DNA from: Mycobacterium sp. IS-1590
GTDB taxonomy: Bacteria; Actinomycetota; Actinomycetes; Mycobacteriales; Mycobacteriaceae
NCBI RefSeq assembly: GCF_001500025.1
Contig: NZ_LQIW01000045.1
Coordinates: forward strand, 248,001-312,000
Length of the DNA stretch: 64,000 bases
Direction: 5' to 3'
Part shown: positions 52,030 through 60,021 of the stretch, piece by piece
Layout: every line of letters begins with the position of its first letter
How positions within the stretch are numbered: position 1 is the first letter of the stretch
Translations under genes and position numbers: made by a program
Notes under the pieces: generated by a model
What the model was told of the DNA's origin: nothing
Databases searched by the model: none
What the model saw: only the letters and a program-made list of their open reading frames with translations

Positions 52030-53235
52030 CTAACGCCCGTACGAGTAGTCCGGTTCGTGGAAGCGGTTGATGATCGGGATCCGCTCGATGATTCTGTCGC
52101 GTAGCCGTGGCTGCGGAGGCGGTACATAAGCAGGTGCCGGCGGTGGCGCGTAAACCGGTGCGGGCGGCGTGTACGCCGGGGCGGTGTCGACGGGGGCCGG
52201 CGGCGTGTAGACGGGTTCCGGTGCGGTGTACGCCGGTGCGGGCGGTACGTAAGCCGGTGGTTGGTAGACCGGTTCGACCGGGGGAGCGGCGGGCGGCGGC
52301 GGGGCTGCCACCGCGATGGTCTGTGCGACGACCGGCCTGGCCTCGGCCGGGGTCGTAGCGGCCTTCTTGCTGTGGATCTCGTTCTCGTCGGGCCGCGGCG
52401 CCTCTTCCGCGACGGCCTCAGCTGCCTTGTCGGCGGCGCGCGTCTCCTGGCGCGTGGATGTGTCTTCGCCCGTGAGGCTCAGGCCGACCGCCGTCGAGGT
52501 CGACACGACGAAGGTGACCACCGCGGCGACGAGAACCGACGCCAGCGCCCCGATCCTCGACGGCCCCTTCGGCATCGCGGCGTCCAGCCCGTTGACCGCA
52601 CGTGCCGAGGCCAGCGCCGCTCCGCGAGCCAACGCCAAGTCCGCTTCGGCGGCGGAGAACACGGGGGAGTCCGTCACGTCGCCGAGTGTGGAGGTGATGA
52701 GCTCGAGATCGCGGGCCGACCCGACCACGAAGATGGCCTCCGGTCGCCAATGGTTGAGCTCGAGCATGGCGATCACGCTGCTGGGCAACTCGACGACGTC
52801 CGCGCCGTCAAGCGGCCGGGCGATGCGGTCGACGGTCACGGCCTCGCCGTTGACCATCGCGACCACCGCGGCGTCGGGTTCCACGATGCACACCGCGACG
52901 TCCTCGTAGTCGGCGATCTCGGCGATGCCCGCCGCCAGCACATCGCCCGCTTCGAGCTCGGAGATCGCGATCGCGTTGCCGTGACCGCGGGCGGTCAGGG
53001 CGTCCAGCACACCGGACGCCACGGCTTCGGCTTCGCTGGTCCAGGTGACGCCGATGGCGTGGATCGGGCCGTCGACGACGTCGGCGAGCACCACATTGAG
53101 CAGATCGTCAGGGTCGACATCCGAGTCGAAGTCCAACGATCCGCGGTCGACAGTGGCGCCCTCGCCGGTGGTGCCCTCGACGAGCACCCACCGAACCGTG
53201 CTGGACGTCATCGACAGGCCGAGCACGAGGTCCAT
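52030..53235 (-). CDS. DUF7159-like protein: cytosolic domain, one membrane helix, Pro/Tyr-rich tail
   Basis: The start is ATG 53235, preceded by GGGGA (401 residues). The N-terminal ~215 residues have an actin-like opening pattern (LVLGLSMTSSTVRWVLVEG) reminiscent of ASKHA proteins and are probably cytosolic. One membrane helix follows (LASVLVAAVVTFVVSTSTAV, about 230-250). The C-terminal ~120 residues are Pro/Ala/Tyr-rich repeats (PPAYVPPAPAYTAPEPVYTP) ending RIPIINRFHEPDYSYGR. The family is mycobacterial; function is unknown. It is the topological counterpart of the Hsp70-like protein. Confidence 0.7.
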   Translation of the reverse strand: MDLVLGLSMTSSTVRWVLVEGTTGEGATVDRGSLDFDSDVDPDDLLNVVLADVVDGPIHAIGVTWTSEAEAVASGVLDALTARGHGNAIAISELEAGDVLAAGIAEIADYEDVAVCIVEPDAAVVAMVNGEAVTVDRIARPLDGADVVELPSSVIAMLELNHWRPEAIFVVGSARDLELITSTLGDVTDSPVFSAAEADLALARGAALASARAVNGLDAAMPKGPSRIGALASVLVAAVVTFVVSTSTAVGLSLTGEDTSTRQETRAADKAAEAVAEEAPRPDENEIHSKKAATTPAEARPVVAQTIAVAAPPPPAAPPVEPVYQPPAYVPPAPAYTAPEPVYTPPAPVDTAPAYTPPAPVYAPPPAPAYVPPPQPRLRDRIIERIPIINRFHEPDYSYGR

Positions 53236-53314
53236 ATCGTGTCCCCGTTCTTGCGGTGAATCAGGCCTTGAGGTTACCTCTCGCCTGACTCGGTACCCAC
53301 TCAGCCGCGGCACC

Positions 53315-53362
53315 CAACGATTGCGGCGGGGCCACGTATCCGACGATTGTGGCGGTGGCACG
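53315..53362 (+). repeat. Imperfect direct repeat upstream of the glycan operon
   Basis: Two 22-base copies at 53315-53336 and 53341-53362 match at 18 of 22 positions with a 26-base period, around the core ACGATTG-GGCGG. They lie upstream of the first gene of the glycan operon (start 53434). A paired operator for an activator is possible. A SigF-like GTTT at 53370 followed at 16-base spacing by a GGGGGA-type sequence comes after them. Confidence 0.45.
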
Positions 53363-53433
53363 ATGTGGAGTTTGCGACGATGGCGCGCGGGGGAAACATT
53401 TGCGTCACCGATGTGTGTGAGGGGGAGCAATAC

Positions 53434-54330
53434 GTGGACCCGCCGGCCGAGACGACTTCGGACCCGCGATCTCGGGTGCGCACCTCGTGCCTGCGCTTCG
53501 GGGTGAGCACGCCGGGCGGGTTCACGGCGGGGCGCGAGCTACAAGCGGTGGCCGATGCGGTCGGACACCGGCCCGAGCTGGTGATGGCGTTCGAGGATTT
53601 CTTTGCTCTACCCCCGGTGCCCGCGATGGCCGTGGCGGCGTACAGCGGCGCCGATCCCATCGTCTCGTGGGAGCCATGGTGCTGGACCGACGATCGGTCG
53701 CCGGCGGTCATGGAGTCGCTACGCGCCGGGGCCCTCGACGACTACATCTACCGCTGGGCCGATGAGATCGGCGAATGGGGGAAGCGCACCTTCATCCGGT
53801 TCGCGCACGAGTTCAACGGCGACTGGTACCCCTGGACGCCCGCATGCGGCACTCCGCCGTCGGCGTACGTCGACGCGTGGCGGCATGTGCGCGACATCTT
53901 CACCGAGAGACATGTCGCGAACGTGGAATGGATCTGGGCGCCCACCGTGCCCTCCGCGGGAAACTTGGCCGACTGGTATCCGGGCGACGAATACGTCGAT
54001 GTGTTGGGCGTCGACGGATACAACTGGGGCACCAGCCTGCCGTCCACCAGCTGGGTTGATCCCGAGCAACTCTTCGGAGCGGCCCTCGACGAGCTCAGGG
54101 CGATCGCCGCGGGCAAGCCCATCCTGATTGCGGAGGTGGGTTGCGCCGAGTCCGGCGGTTGCAAATCCGAATGGATCGAGAACTTCATGGAATTCCTATG
54201 GCAGCAGCGCGATGTGATCGGATTCGTGTGGTTCGACCATGACAAGGAGACCGATTGGCGGATCGAGAGCACGCCGCAGTCCGCGGCCGCGATGGCCGGG
54301 GCGATGCGGGATCTGCGGTTGGTGTCATGA
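53434..54330 (+). CDS. GH26-family glycoside hydrolase (mannanase-like)
   Basis: The GTG 53434 start is favoured by GGGGGAG six bases upstream (298 residues). The (beta/alpha)8-type protein has the acid/base Glu126 in FAHEFNGDWYPW and the nucleophile Glu234 in LIAEVGCAES, the hallmark pair of GH26 enzymes. No clear signal peptide is seen with this start, so the location is uncertain; the open frame further upstream adds no signal-type stretch. First gene of the operon; its TGA overlaps the next ATG by four bases. Confidence 0.82.
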   Translation: MDPPAETTSDPRSRVRTSCLRFGVSTPGGFTAGRELQAVADAVGHRPELVMAFEDFFALPPVPAMAVAAYSGADPIVSWEPWCWTDDRSPAVMESLRAGALDDYIYRWADEIGEWGKRTFIRFAHEFNGDWYPWTPACGTPPSAYVDAWRHVRDIFTERHVANVEWIWAPTVPSAGNLADWYPGDEYVDVLGVDGYNWGTSLPSTSWVDPEQLFGAALDELRAIAAGKPILIAEVGCAESGGCKSEWIENFMEFLWQQRDVIGFVWFDHDKETDWRIESTPQSAAAMAGAMRDLRLVS

Positions 54331-55565
54331 CATCGGACGTGGCGCATGACCCCTTCGCGCTCCCGGCCGAGGTGGAGGAGCAGCGGCTGCACTCCCTGGC
54401 GCAACTGGACATTCTCGACACCCCGGCCGAAGAGCGGTTCGATCGGATCATCCGGATGGCGCAACTGATCTTCGAGGTGCCGAGGGCATACATCAACTTC
54501 ATCGACCGCGACCGGCAATGGTGCAAGCAGGCGGTGGGCGAGGGCCTGGAGATCAGCGGACCTCGCGAGACCTCGGTGTGTCGGGCCACCATCGCGCGGA
54601 CCTATGACAAACCGTCGGAGCCGGCCCTGATCGTCGACGATCTGACTGCCGCGCCGGAATTCGCGGCGCTGCCCGCGATCGCGGCCGAGGACGGAATCCG
54701 GTTCTACGCCGGTTATCCGCTGTTCGGTCCCGGCGGCCACGCGGTCGGCACCTTCTGTATCTACGACCTGAAACCGCGTTCACTCGACGCCCGGCAGCGC
54801 GAGGTGTTCCGTGCGCTGGCCGTGTGGGCACAGCATGAACTCGAACGGTCCGATGACCTGGAACGTGCGGCCGCCATTCAGCGGCTGCTGCTGCCGCCGG
54901 AGATCGGCGACCTCCCGGGGTATTCCGTCTGTGCGATGTGTTCGCCCGCCTTCGCGGTCGGCGGCGACTTCTACGATTACTACCCCGTGCAGCGCGGCGC
55001 GGTGTTCACCGTCGCCGACGTGATGGGCAAGGGATTGGGGGCGGCGTTGCTGACCGCCAGCGTCCGGTCGGCGCTGAGGGGCGCGTCGCGCGCCGTCGAC
55101 CAGGTCGCACACGATGCCGACCTGTCGGCGGCAATCAACTCGGTCGCCAGTCAACTGGCCGAGGACTTCAGCCGCACAGACACTTTCGTGACGATATTTC
55201 ACAGCCGGCTGGACACCACGACCGGGCGGTTGCAATACGTCGACGCGGGCCACGGAATCGCCGCGGTGTTGAGGCGGGCGGGCACCGTCGAACGCCTGCC
55301 CACGGGTGGACTGCCGATGGGCGTCGTGCCCAACGACACCTGGAAGACTCAGGAGACCGTCTTGAATCCGGGAGACATGCTCGTCGTCGCATCCGACGGG
55401 TCGCTGGACCTGCTCGGCCGCAGCGCCGTGGAGCAGGACATACTGAATTACGTTGCCGAACACGCCAACCCGGGTGACCTTTGTGCGGGGGTAAGCGCTT
55501 TGACCACCAGCAAGCCGCCACTGGACGACGTGACGTTGATAGCGGTCCGCCGGGACGACCTGTGA
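54327..55565 (+). CDS. GAF-SpoIIE-type PP2C phosphatase
   Basis: This 412-residue protein has an N-terminal GAF domain (about 25-165, LDILDTPAEERFDRIIRMAQLIF; FYAGYPLF...GTFCIYD) and a C-terminal SpoIIE/PP2C phosphatase (about 180-412) with the acidic metal motifs VGGDFYDYYPV, DVMGKGLGAALL, DAGHGIAAVL and SDGSLDLLG. This architecture (RsbU/RsbP-like) dephosphorylates STAS proteins in response to a GAF-sensed signal. Its target is likely the STAS protein encoded 1.96 kb downstream. It overlaps both neighbours by four bases. Confidence 0.88.
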   Translation: MTSDVAHDPFALPAEVEEQRLHSLAQLDILDTPAEERFDRIIRMAQLIFEVPRAYINFIDRDRQWCKQAVGEGLEISGPRETSVCRATIARTYDKPSEPALIVDDLTAAPEFAALPAIAAEDGIRFYAGYPLFGPGGHAVGTFCIYDLKPRSLDARQREVFRALAVWAQHELERSDDLERAAAIQRLLLPPEIGDLPGYSVCAMCSPAFAVGGDFYDYYPVQRGAVFTVADVMGKGLGAALLTASVRSALRGASRAVDQVAHDADLSAAINSVASQLAEDFSRTDTFVTIFHSRLDTTTGRLQYVDAGHGIAAVLRRAGTVERLPTGGLPMGVVPNDTWKTQETVLNPGDMLVVASDGSLDLLGRSAVEQDILNYVAEHANPGDLCAGVSALTTSKPPLDDVTLIAVRRDDL

Positions 55566-57532
55566 AACATCAACTTCCGCCCGAAGGGACCATGCCGTCT
55601 CCGTGGTTGCGGCTGTTGATCGTGGTGACCGCCGTGCTGGGCATCAATTACGTTGTCTGGCGGTGGCTTGCCTCGACGAATTGGTCGGCCTGGTGGATCG
55701 CCGTACCGCTGGTGATGGCCGAGACCTACAGCCTGATCGACTCGCTGTTGTTCGGTATGACGATGTGGCGGCTGCGTCGTCGACCCCCGCCGCCGCCGCC
55801 TCGTGAGGATGCGACGGTCGACGTGTTCATCACGACTTACAACGAGCCCATCGACATGGTGATCGCGACAGCCGAAGCCGCGCAACGCATTCGATTCCCG
55901 CACCAGACCTACATTCTCGACGACGGGGAGCGGGATGAACTGGCGGAGGCGGCTGCCGAGCGGGGGATCGGCTACCTCGTCCGATCTTCGCATTGGCTGG
56001 ACAAGCCGCGTCACGCCAAGGCGGGCAACCTCAACAACGCACTGCTGGAGACCGAAGGCGAGTTCATCCTGATCCTGGATGCGGACCAGGTGCCGGAGCC
56101 GGAGATCCTCGACCGCACACTGGGGTACTTCCGCGACGAGAAGATGGCGTTGGTGCAGACGCCGCAATACTTCGTCAACGTCCCGTTCTCCGACCCGCTG
56201 GGCAGCCAGGCGCCACTGTTCTACGGTCCCATCCAGCAAGGCAAGGACGGCTGGAACGCCGCCTACTTCTGCGGTTCCAACGCGGTGCTGCGCCGCGACG
56301 CGCTGATGCAACTCGGCGTGACGGGCTATGTCCGCGCGGTCGAAGACGGCATCAAACGCGCGCTCTACACCTCCCGAAAGATCCTCAAGCAGGCCAAGCG
56401 CAGGATCGGCAGGGACCAACCGGACGTGCTGGCCGCCCTGACGAGCGTCGAGGACGCCGTGCACGAGTCCCGTGCCGCGCTCAAGAACAAGCAACCGCTG
56501 GCCGACATCACCTACCTGTTCCAGCAACGCGTCGACGCGGCGACAAAGAGCTTGGTTGACGCCGATGTCAGCGCCATGCGCGCCGACCTCGATGCCATCG
56601 CCGCGTTGAGTGGGCAGGGGGAACAACTCGACACCGCAGTCATCTTCGATGACGAGGCGCTGGAATCGCTGGCCGGACGGGACTGGTCACCGTTGGGGGC
56701 GCTGGAGTCGATCCGCACCATGATCCGCGCGGTCGACGTCGGGAGGGACGACGAGGCCCAGCCGATGCTGCCGATGGCCACCATCTCCGTGACCGAGGAC
56801 ATGGCCACCTGCATGCGCATGCACGCGCTCGGGTGGAAGTCGGCCTACCACCACGAGATCCTGGCCAAGGGGCTGGCGCCCGACGACGTGCGAACCATGC
56901 TCACGCAGCGGCTGCGTTGGGCGCAGGGCACGATTCAGGTGATGCTCAAGGAGAACCCACTGTTCGTCAAGGGGCTGAGCATCGGACAGCGCCTGATGTA
57001 CTTCGCGACGATGTGGAGCTACCTGGCCGGTTTCGCGGCGTTGGCCTACATCGCCGCCCCGGCGATCTTCCTGATCTTCAACGTGATGCCGGTGCAGGCA
57101 TACAGCTGGGACTTCTTCGGGCGGTTGATTCCGTTCCTGATCCTCAACCAGCTCCTCTTCATCGTCGTCAGTAGAGGCACGCCCACCTGGCGTGGCCAGC
57201 AGTACAGCCTTGCGCTGTTCCCGGTGTGGATCAAGGCGTGTATCACGGCATTTCGAAATGTCTACTTCGACCGGCCCCTCGGCTTTGCGGTGACACCCAA
57301 GACGCGGCAGGGCGCGGGCGCCATCCCGTGGGGATTGGTGAAATGGCAGATCGCCGCCATGGTGCTGCTGGTGGTCGCCTCGGTCATCGGGATCGTCCAA
57401 CTGTATTTCGGCGCAATCTCGGTGCTGGGCGTCGGAGTGAATCTATTCTGGGTGCTCTTCGACCTGATCATCCTGAGCGTGGTGTTCCAGGCGGTGCGGT
57501 ATCGCGGCCATGAAGCGGAAGGTGAGAAGTGA
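55562..57532 (+). CDS. BcsA-like processive glycosyltransferase, GT2, with catalytic-domain insertion
   Basis: Starting at GTG 55562, this 656-residue membrane enzyme has two N-terminal helices, then the GT2 core: TYNEP, ILDDGERDEL, LDADQVPEPE (DAD 173-175), TPQYFVNVPF, the TED at 411-413 and QRLRW at 449-453. These are the D, DxD, TED and QxxRW motifs of cellulose/hyaluronan/chitin-type synthases. Membrane helices follow. Between GSNAVLRRDAL (about 238-248) and TED lie ~160 residues instead of about 15. No PilZ domain is present, so no c-di-GMP control is evident. The product cannot be told. Confidence 0.85.
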   Translation: MKHQLPPEGTMPSPWLRLLIVVTAVLGINYVVWRWLASTNWSAWWIAVPLVMAETYSLIDSLLFGMTMWRLRRRPPPPPPREDATVDVFITTYNEPIDMVIATAEAAQRIRFPHQTYILDDGERDELAEAAAERGIGYLVRSSHWLDKPRHAKAGNLNNALLETEGEFILILDADQVPEPEILDRTLGYFRDEKMALVQTPQYFVNVPFSDPLGSQAPLFYGPIQQGKDGWNAAYFCGSNAVLRRDALMQLGVTGYVRAVEDGIKRALYTSRKILKQAKRRIGRDQPDVLAALTSVEDAVHESRAALKNKQPLADITYLFQQRVDAATKSLVDADVSAMRADLDAIAALSGQGEQLDTAVIFDDEALESLAGRDWSPLGALESIRTMIRAVDVGRDDEAQPMLPMATISVTEDMATCMRMHALGWKSAYHHEILAKGLAPDDVRTMLTQRLRWAQGTIQVMLKENPLFVKGLSIGQRLMYFATMWSYLAGFAALAYIAAPAIFLIFNVMPVQAYSWDFFGRLIPFLILNQLLFIVVSRGTPTWRGQQYSLALFPVWIKACITAFRNVYFDRPLGFAVTPKTRQGAGAIPWGLVKWQIAAMVLLVVASVIGIVQLYFGAISVLGVGVNLFWVLFDLIILSVVFQAVRYRGHEAEGEK

Positions 57533-57861
57533 CCGGATCGACTAGGCGTACAACATCTTCGGGTGCAGTGGTGGTCAAGCCCGAGGGGCGGCTGAACATG
57601 GTGGCGGCGCCGGCGCTGCGTAAGGAACTACACGGCCTCATCGAGGGCGGCAACACCCGGCTGGTCGTGGATCTGTCGGCAACGGAGTTCATCGACTCGT
57701 CGGGTCTCGGGGCGCTGATCTCCGGACTCAAGCTTGCGAGGCAGGCCGGAGGGGATCTGAGAATCGCGGCGCCCACCACGCAGGTGGAGACCGTGTTGTC
57801 GCTGACGAACCTGGACCGAGTGCTGCGCGCACATCCCACCGCCGACGCCGCATTCGACTAG
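57529..57861 (+). CDS. STAS-domain anti-sigma factor antagonist
   Basis: This 110-residue SpoIIAA-type protein (GTG start, 4-base overlap upstream) has the STAS core: AVVVKPEGRLNMVAAPALRKEL, LVVDLSATEFIDSSGLGALI and the phosphorylation site Ser57/Ser58 in DSSGLG. In partner switching the non-phosphorylated form binds the kinase/anti-sigma. The following gene, nine bases downstream, encodes such a protein. It is part of the glycan operon. Confidence 0.9.
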   Translation: MTGSTRRTTSSGAVVVKPEGRLNMVAAPALRKELHGLIEGGNTRLVVDLSATEFIDSSGLGALISGLKLARQAGGDLRIAAPTTQVETVLSLTNLDRVLRAHPTADAAFD

Positions 57862-57870
57862 AAGCGACCG

Positions 57871-58278
57871 ATGATGCAGAATCCCGCCGCCGTCGTCGAA
57901 ATGGCCACTGGACCCGAAACCCTTGCAGCCCTGCAGGAAACATTGGACGAGGTGTGGCAGAGGCATGACATTCCCGATGGGACCCGGATGTCGATGGATC
58001 TGGCGGTCGGAGAGATCGGCGCCAATATCATCGAGCATGCAGGGGGCGGCCAGTCGGTGCGGTTGCGAATGGAGGTCACGGTTTCGCCGACCGAAGTGAT
58101 CGCGACCCTCATCGACGACGGCGGACCGTCCCCCGTCGACCTCAGCCAGGTGGAGCTGCCCGATGAACTCGCGGAAAGCGGCCGGGGGCTGGCCATCACG
58201 CTGAGGGTGCTCGACGAGCTGTCCTATCGGCGCGAGGAGACCGGAAACCGTTGGACGTTGGTGTCGCGTCTGCACTGA
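57871..58278 (+). CDS. RsbW-type ATP-binding anti-sigma/switch kinase
   Basis: This 135-residue GHKL-fold protein carries the ATP-binding boxes: N box GEIGANIIEHA (Glu48, Asn52, His56), G1 DDGGP (82-86) and G2 SGRGLAI (103-109), as in RsbW/SpoIIAB. ATG 57871 or 57874 is the start. It would phosphorylate the STAS protein upstream and hold a target factor until released. No sigma factor gene is adjacent, so the target is unknown. Confidence 0.88.
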   Translation: MMQNPAAVVEMATGPETLAALQETLDEVWQRHDIPDGTRMSMDLAVGEIGANIIEHAGGGQSVRLRMEVTVSPTEVIATLIDDGGPSPVDLSQVELPDELAESGRGLAITLRVLDELSYRREETGNRWTLVSRLH

Positions 58279-58284
58279 CCGGGG

Positions 58285-59085
58285 TCAGGGCCGGAACGTG
58301 ACTCCGCCGTCGACGCTGATCGTCTGTGCGGTGATGAAGCTGCCGTCGTCGGAGAGCAGCAGGGCGGCCAACGCCGCGACGTCGTTGGGTGCCCCGAACC
58401 GGGATTTGATCATCTGCCGCGCGCGGGCCTGCTCGACGACGCCGTCGGGCATCGGTTGTTGATCGAACTTGTAGTGCCAGATCAAGCCGGGCGCGATCGC
58501 GTTGCATCGGATGCCCTTCGGTCCGTATCGGCGGGCGATATGCCGCATCAGGGCCAACTCGGCCGCTTTGCTCATCGCGTACGACACTCGGGTGCCCGCG
58601 CCGTTGTAGGCGTCGATGGAAGCGGTGAAGACGATCGAACCGCCGCCGCCCTCGACCATCGCAGGGATGGCGTGCTTGGCGCAGATGACGAAACCGCGGG
58701 TGTTGACGCGCATCACTTCGTCGAAGGCTTCGAGTGCAAGCTCCACGACCCCGCCGGGCAGGTAGGCGTCCGCGGCATTGGTGAAGTTCACATGCATACC
58801 GTCGAGGCGACCGAAGGTGTCCACGGCCTGCGCGACCGTCGAGATGACGGACTGCTCATCGGAGCCGTCGAGGTAGCTTCCGCGGATCCGCTCGCCCGCG
58901 GGGTCCAGCTCGTCGGTGACCCGTTTCACCAGCTCAGCGTCGATATCGCCGATCACCAGACGGGCTCCCTCGTCGGCGAACCTGCGCGCCAGCCCGTTGC
59001 CGATGCCGCCGAGGCCGGCGACGATGATGACCTTGTCTTCGAGCAATCCCGCCACGTCTGGAGATGATCCACCCTGGTCGAGCAC
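58285..59085 (-). CDS. Short-chain dehydrogenase/reductase (SDR)
   Basis: The start is taken as GTG 59085 (266 residues); GTG 59055 is an alternative. The SDR cofactor motif is GLGGIGNGLARRF, followed by VNFTNAAD, catalytic Ser in FTASIDAY and YAMSK (Tyr-x-x-x-Lys). The C-terminal ISVDGGVTFRP is typical of classical SDRs. The substrate is unknown. It lies convergent with the partner-switch kinase gene (six-base gap) and divergent from an exported M15-like gene. Confidence 0.83.
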   Translation of the reverse strand: MLDQGGSSPDVAGLLEDKVIIVAGLGGIGNGLARRFADEGARLVIGDIDAELVKRVTDELDPAGERIRGSYLDGSDEQSVISTVAQAVDTFGRLDGMHVNFTNAADAYLPGGVVELALEAFDEVMRVNTRGFVICAKHAIPAMVEGGGGSIVFTASIDAYNGAGTRVSYAMSKAAELALMRHIARRYGPKGIRCNAIAPGLIWHYKFDQQPMPDGVVEQARARQMIKSRFGAPNDVAALAALLLSDDGSFITAQTISVDGGVTFRP

Positions 59086-59143
59086 CGTCTCAGCGGATCG
59101 TCCTGGATTGCGGCGAATGTAACGATTTGATATACAACCCTGC

Positions 59144-59812
59144 GTGGGTCGGCACTCCGTAGCCAAGAAGCGGCGCACGTCACCGTTGGGCGTGGCTGCG
59201 GTGCTCGGCCCGGCCGCGGTCTTCTTCGCGGTCGGAGGCGACGTTCACCTTCAGGCCCGTCCGGCCCCCGAGAGCAAACCCGTCGTCGAAGAGGTCGCAG
59301 ACGCGCAACCGTGCTGTTTGGAGGTCGTTGCGGCCCCCGCGACAGCGCCCGCGGCGTCCATCGGCCATGTCAGCCTCGGTGTGACGCCCGACGCCATGGT
59401 CGCGGCGGCCCGCTACCGCACCGTCGACCGCGCACTCCCGGTCGGCATCGCCCCCGAGCGCGGCCTTCAGGTGAAGACGATCCTGGCGTCGCGCGCGATC
59501 AGCGAGGCCTTCCCCGAGATCAGCAACATCGGCGGGGTGCGGCCGGATTCGTTGAGGTGGCATCCCAACGGCTTGGCGCTCGACGTGATGATCCCCAACC
59601 ACGGCAGCGCAGAGGGAATTGCGCTCGGTGACGAGATCGTCTCCTACGTGCTGCGCAACGCGAAACGATTCGGCCTGCAGGATGCGATCTGGCGCGGCGT
59701 GTACTACACGCCGGACGGCGCTCAACGAGGCGGCTACGGCCATTACGACCATGTGCACATCACGACGCATGGCGGCGGTTATCCGACCGGCGAAGAGACC
59801 TACCTGCGCTGA
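59144..59812 (+). CDS. Exported LAS/M15-type peptidase-like protein
   Basis: This 222-residue protein (GTG start) has an N-terminal membrane/signal segment (LGVAAVLGPAAVFFAVGGDV, about 15-34), a Pro/Ala-rich spacer and a C-terminal domain with the zinc-type motif WHPNGLALD (His140, Asp147) and a late HVH (His203, His205) in HYDHVHIT. This is the pattern of LAS metallopeptidases such as VanX/VanY-type and ARB_07466-like enzymes. Peptidoglycan may be the substrate. Confidence 0.72.
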   Translation: MGRHSVAKKRRTSPLGVAAVLGPAAVFFAVGGDVHLQARPAPESKPVVEEVADAQPCCLEVVAAPATAPAASIGHVSLGVTPDAMVAAARYRTVDRALPVGIAPERGLQVKTILASRAISEAFPEISNIGGVRPDSLRWHPNGLALDVMIPNHGSAEGIALGDEIVSYVLRNAKRFGLQDAIWRGVYYTPDGAQRGGYGHYDHVHITTHGGGYPTGEETYLR

Positions 59813-60021
59813 GTTGCCGTCGCGGGATGCGACGCCGCGTACCCCAGCAGGTGTGACCAATCTGACAGTTTGCTGAGAATCGCCAGCTACGCGCACGCAA
59901 ATTTTCGCCAGCAAACACATCCGAGGTGTCTGGCCGGGTCAGCTCCTGCCGGCCTCGGCCATTGCGCGGTTAATATTTCCATCCGTAAGTAAGCACAGTT
60001 ATTTTCAGGGGTGGGATACGC

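Noticed and set aside
59868..59916. 8-base inverted repeat GTTTGCTG ... CAGCAAAC with a 33-base spacer
   Set aside because: Arms are short and the spacer long; chance is likely, so no feature was called. The rest of the gap 59813-60021 shows nothing clear apart from AT-rich promoter-like sequence.
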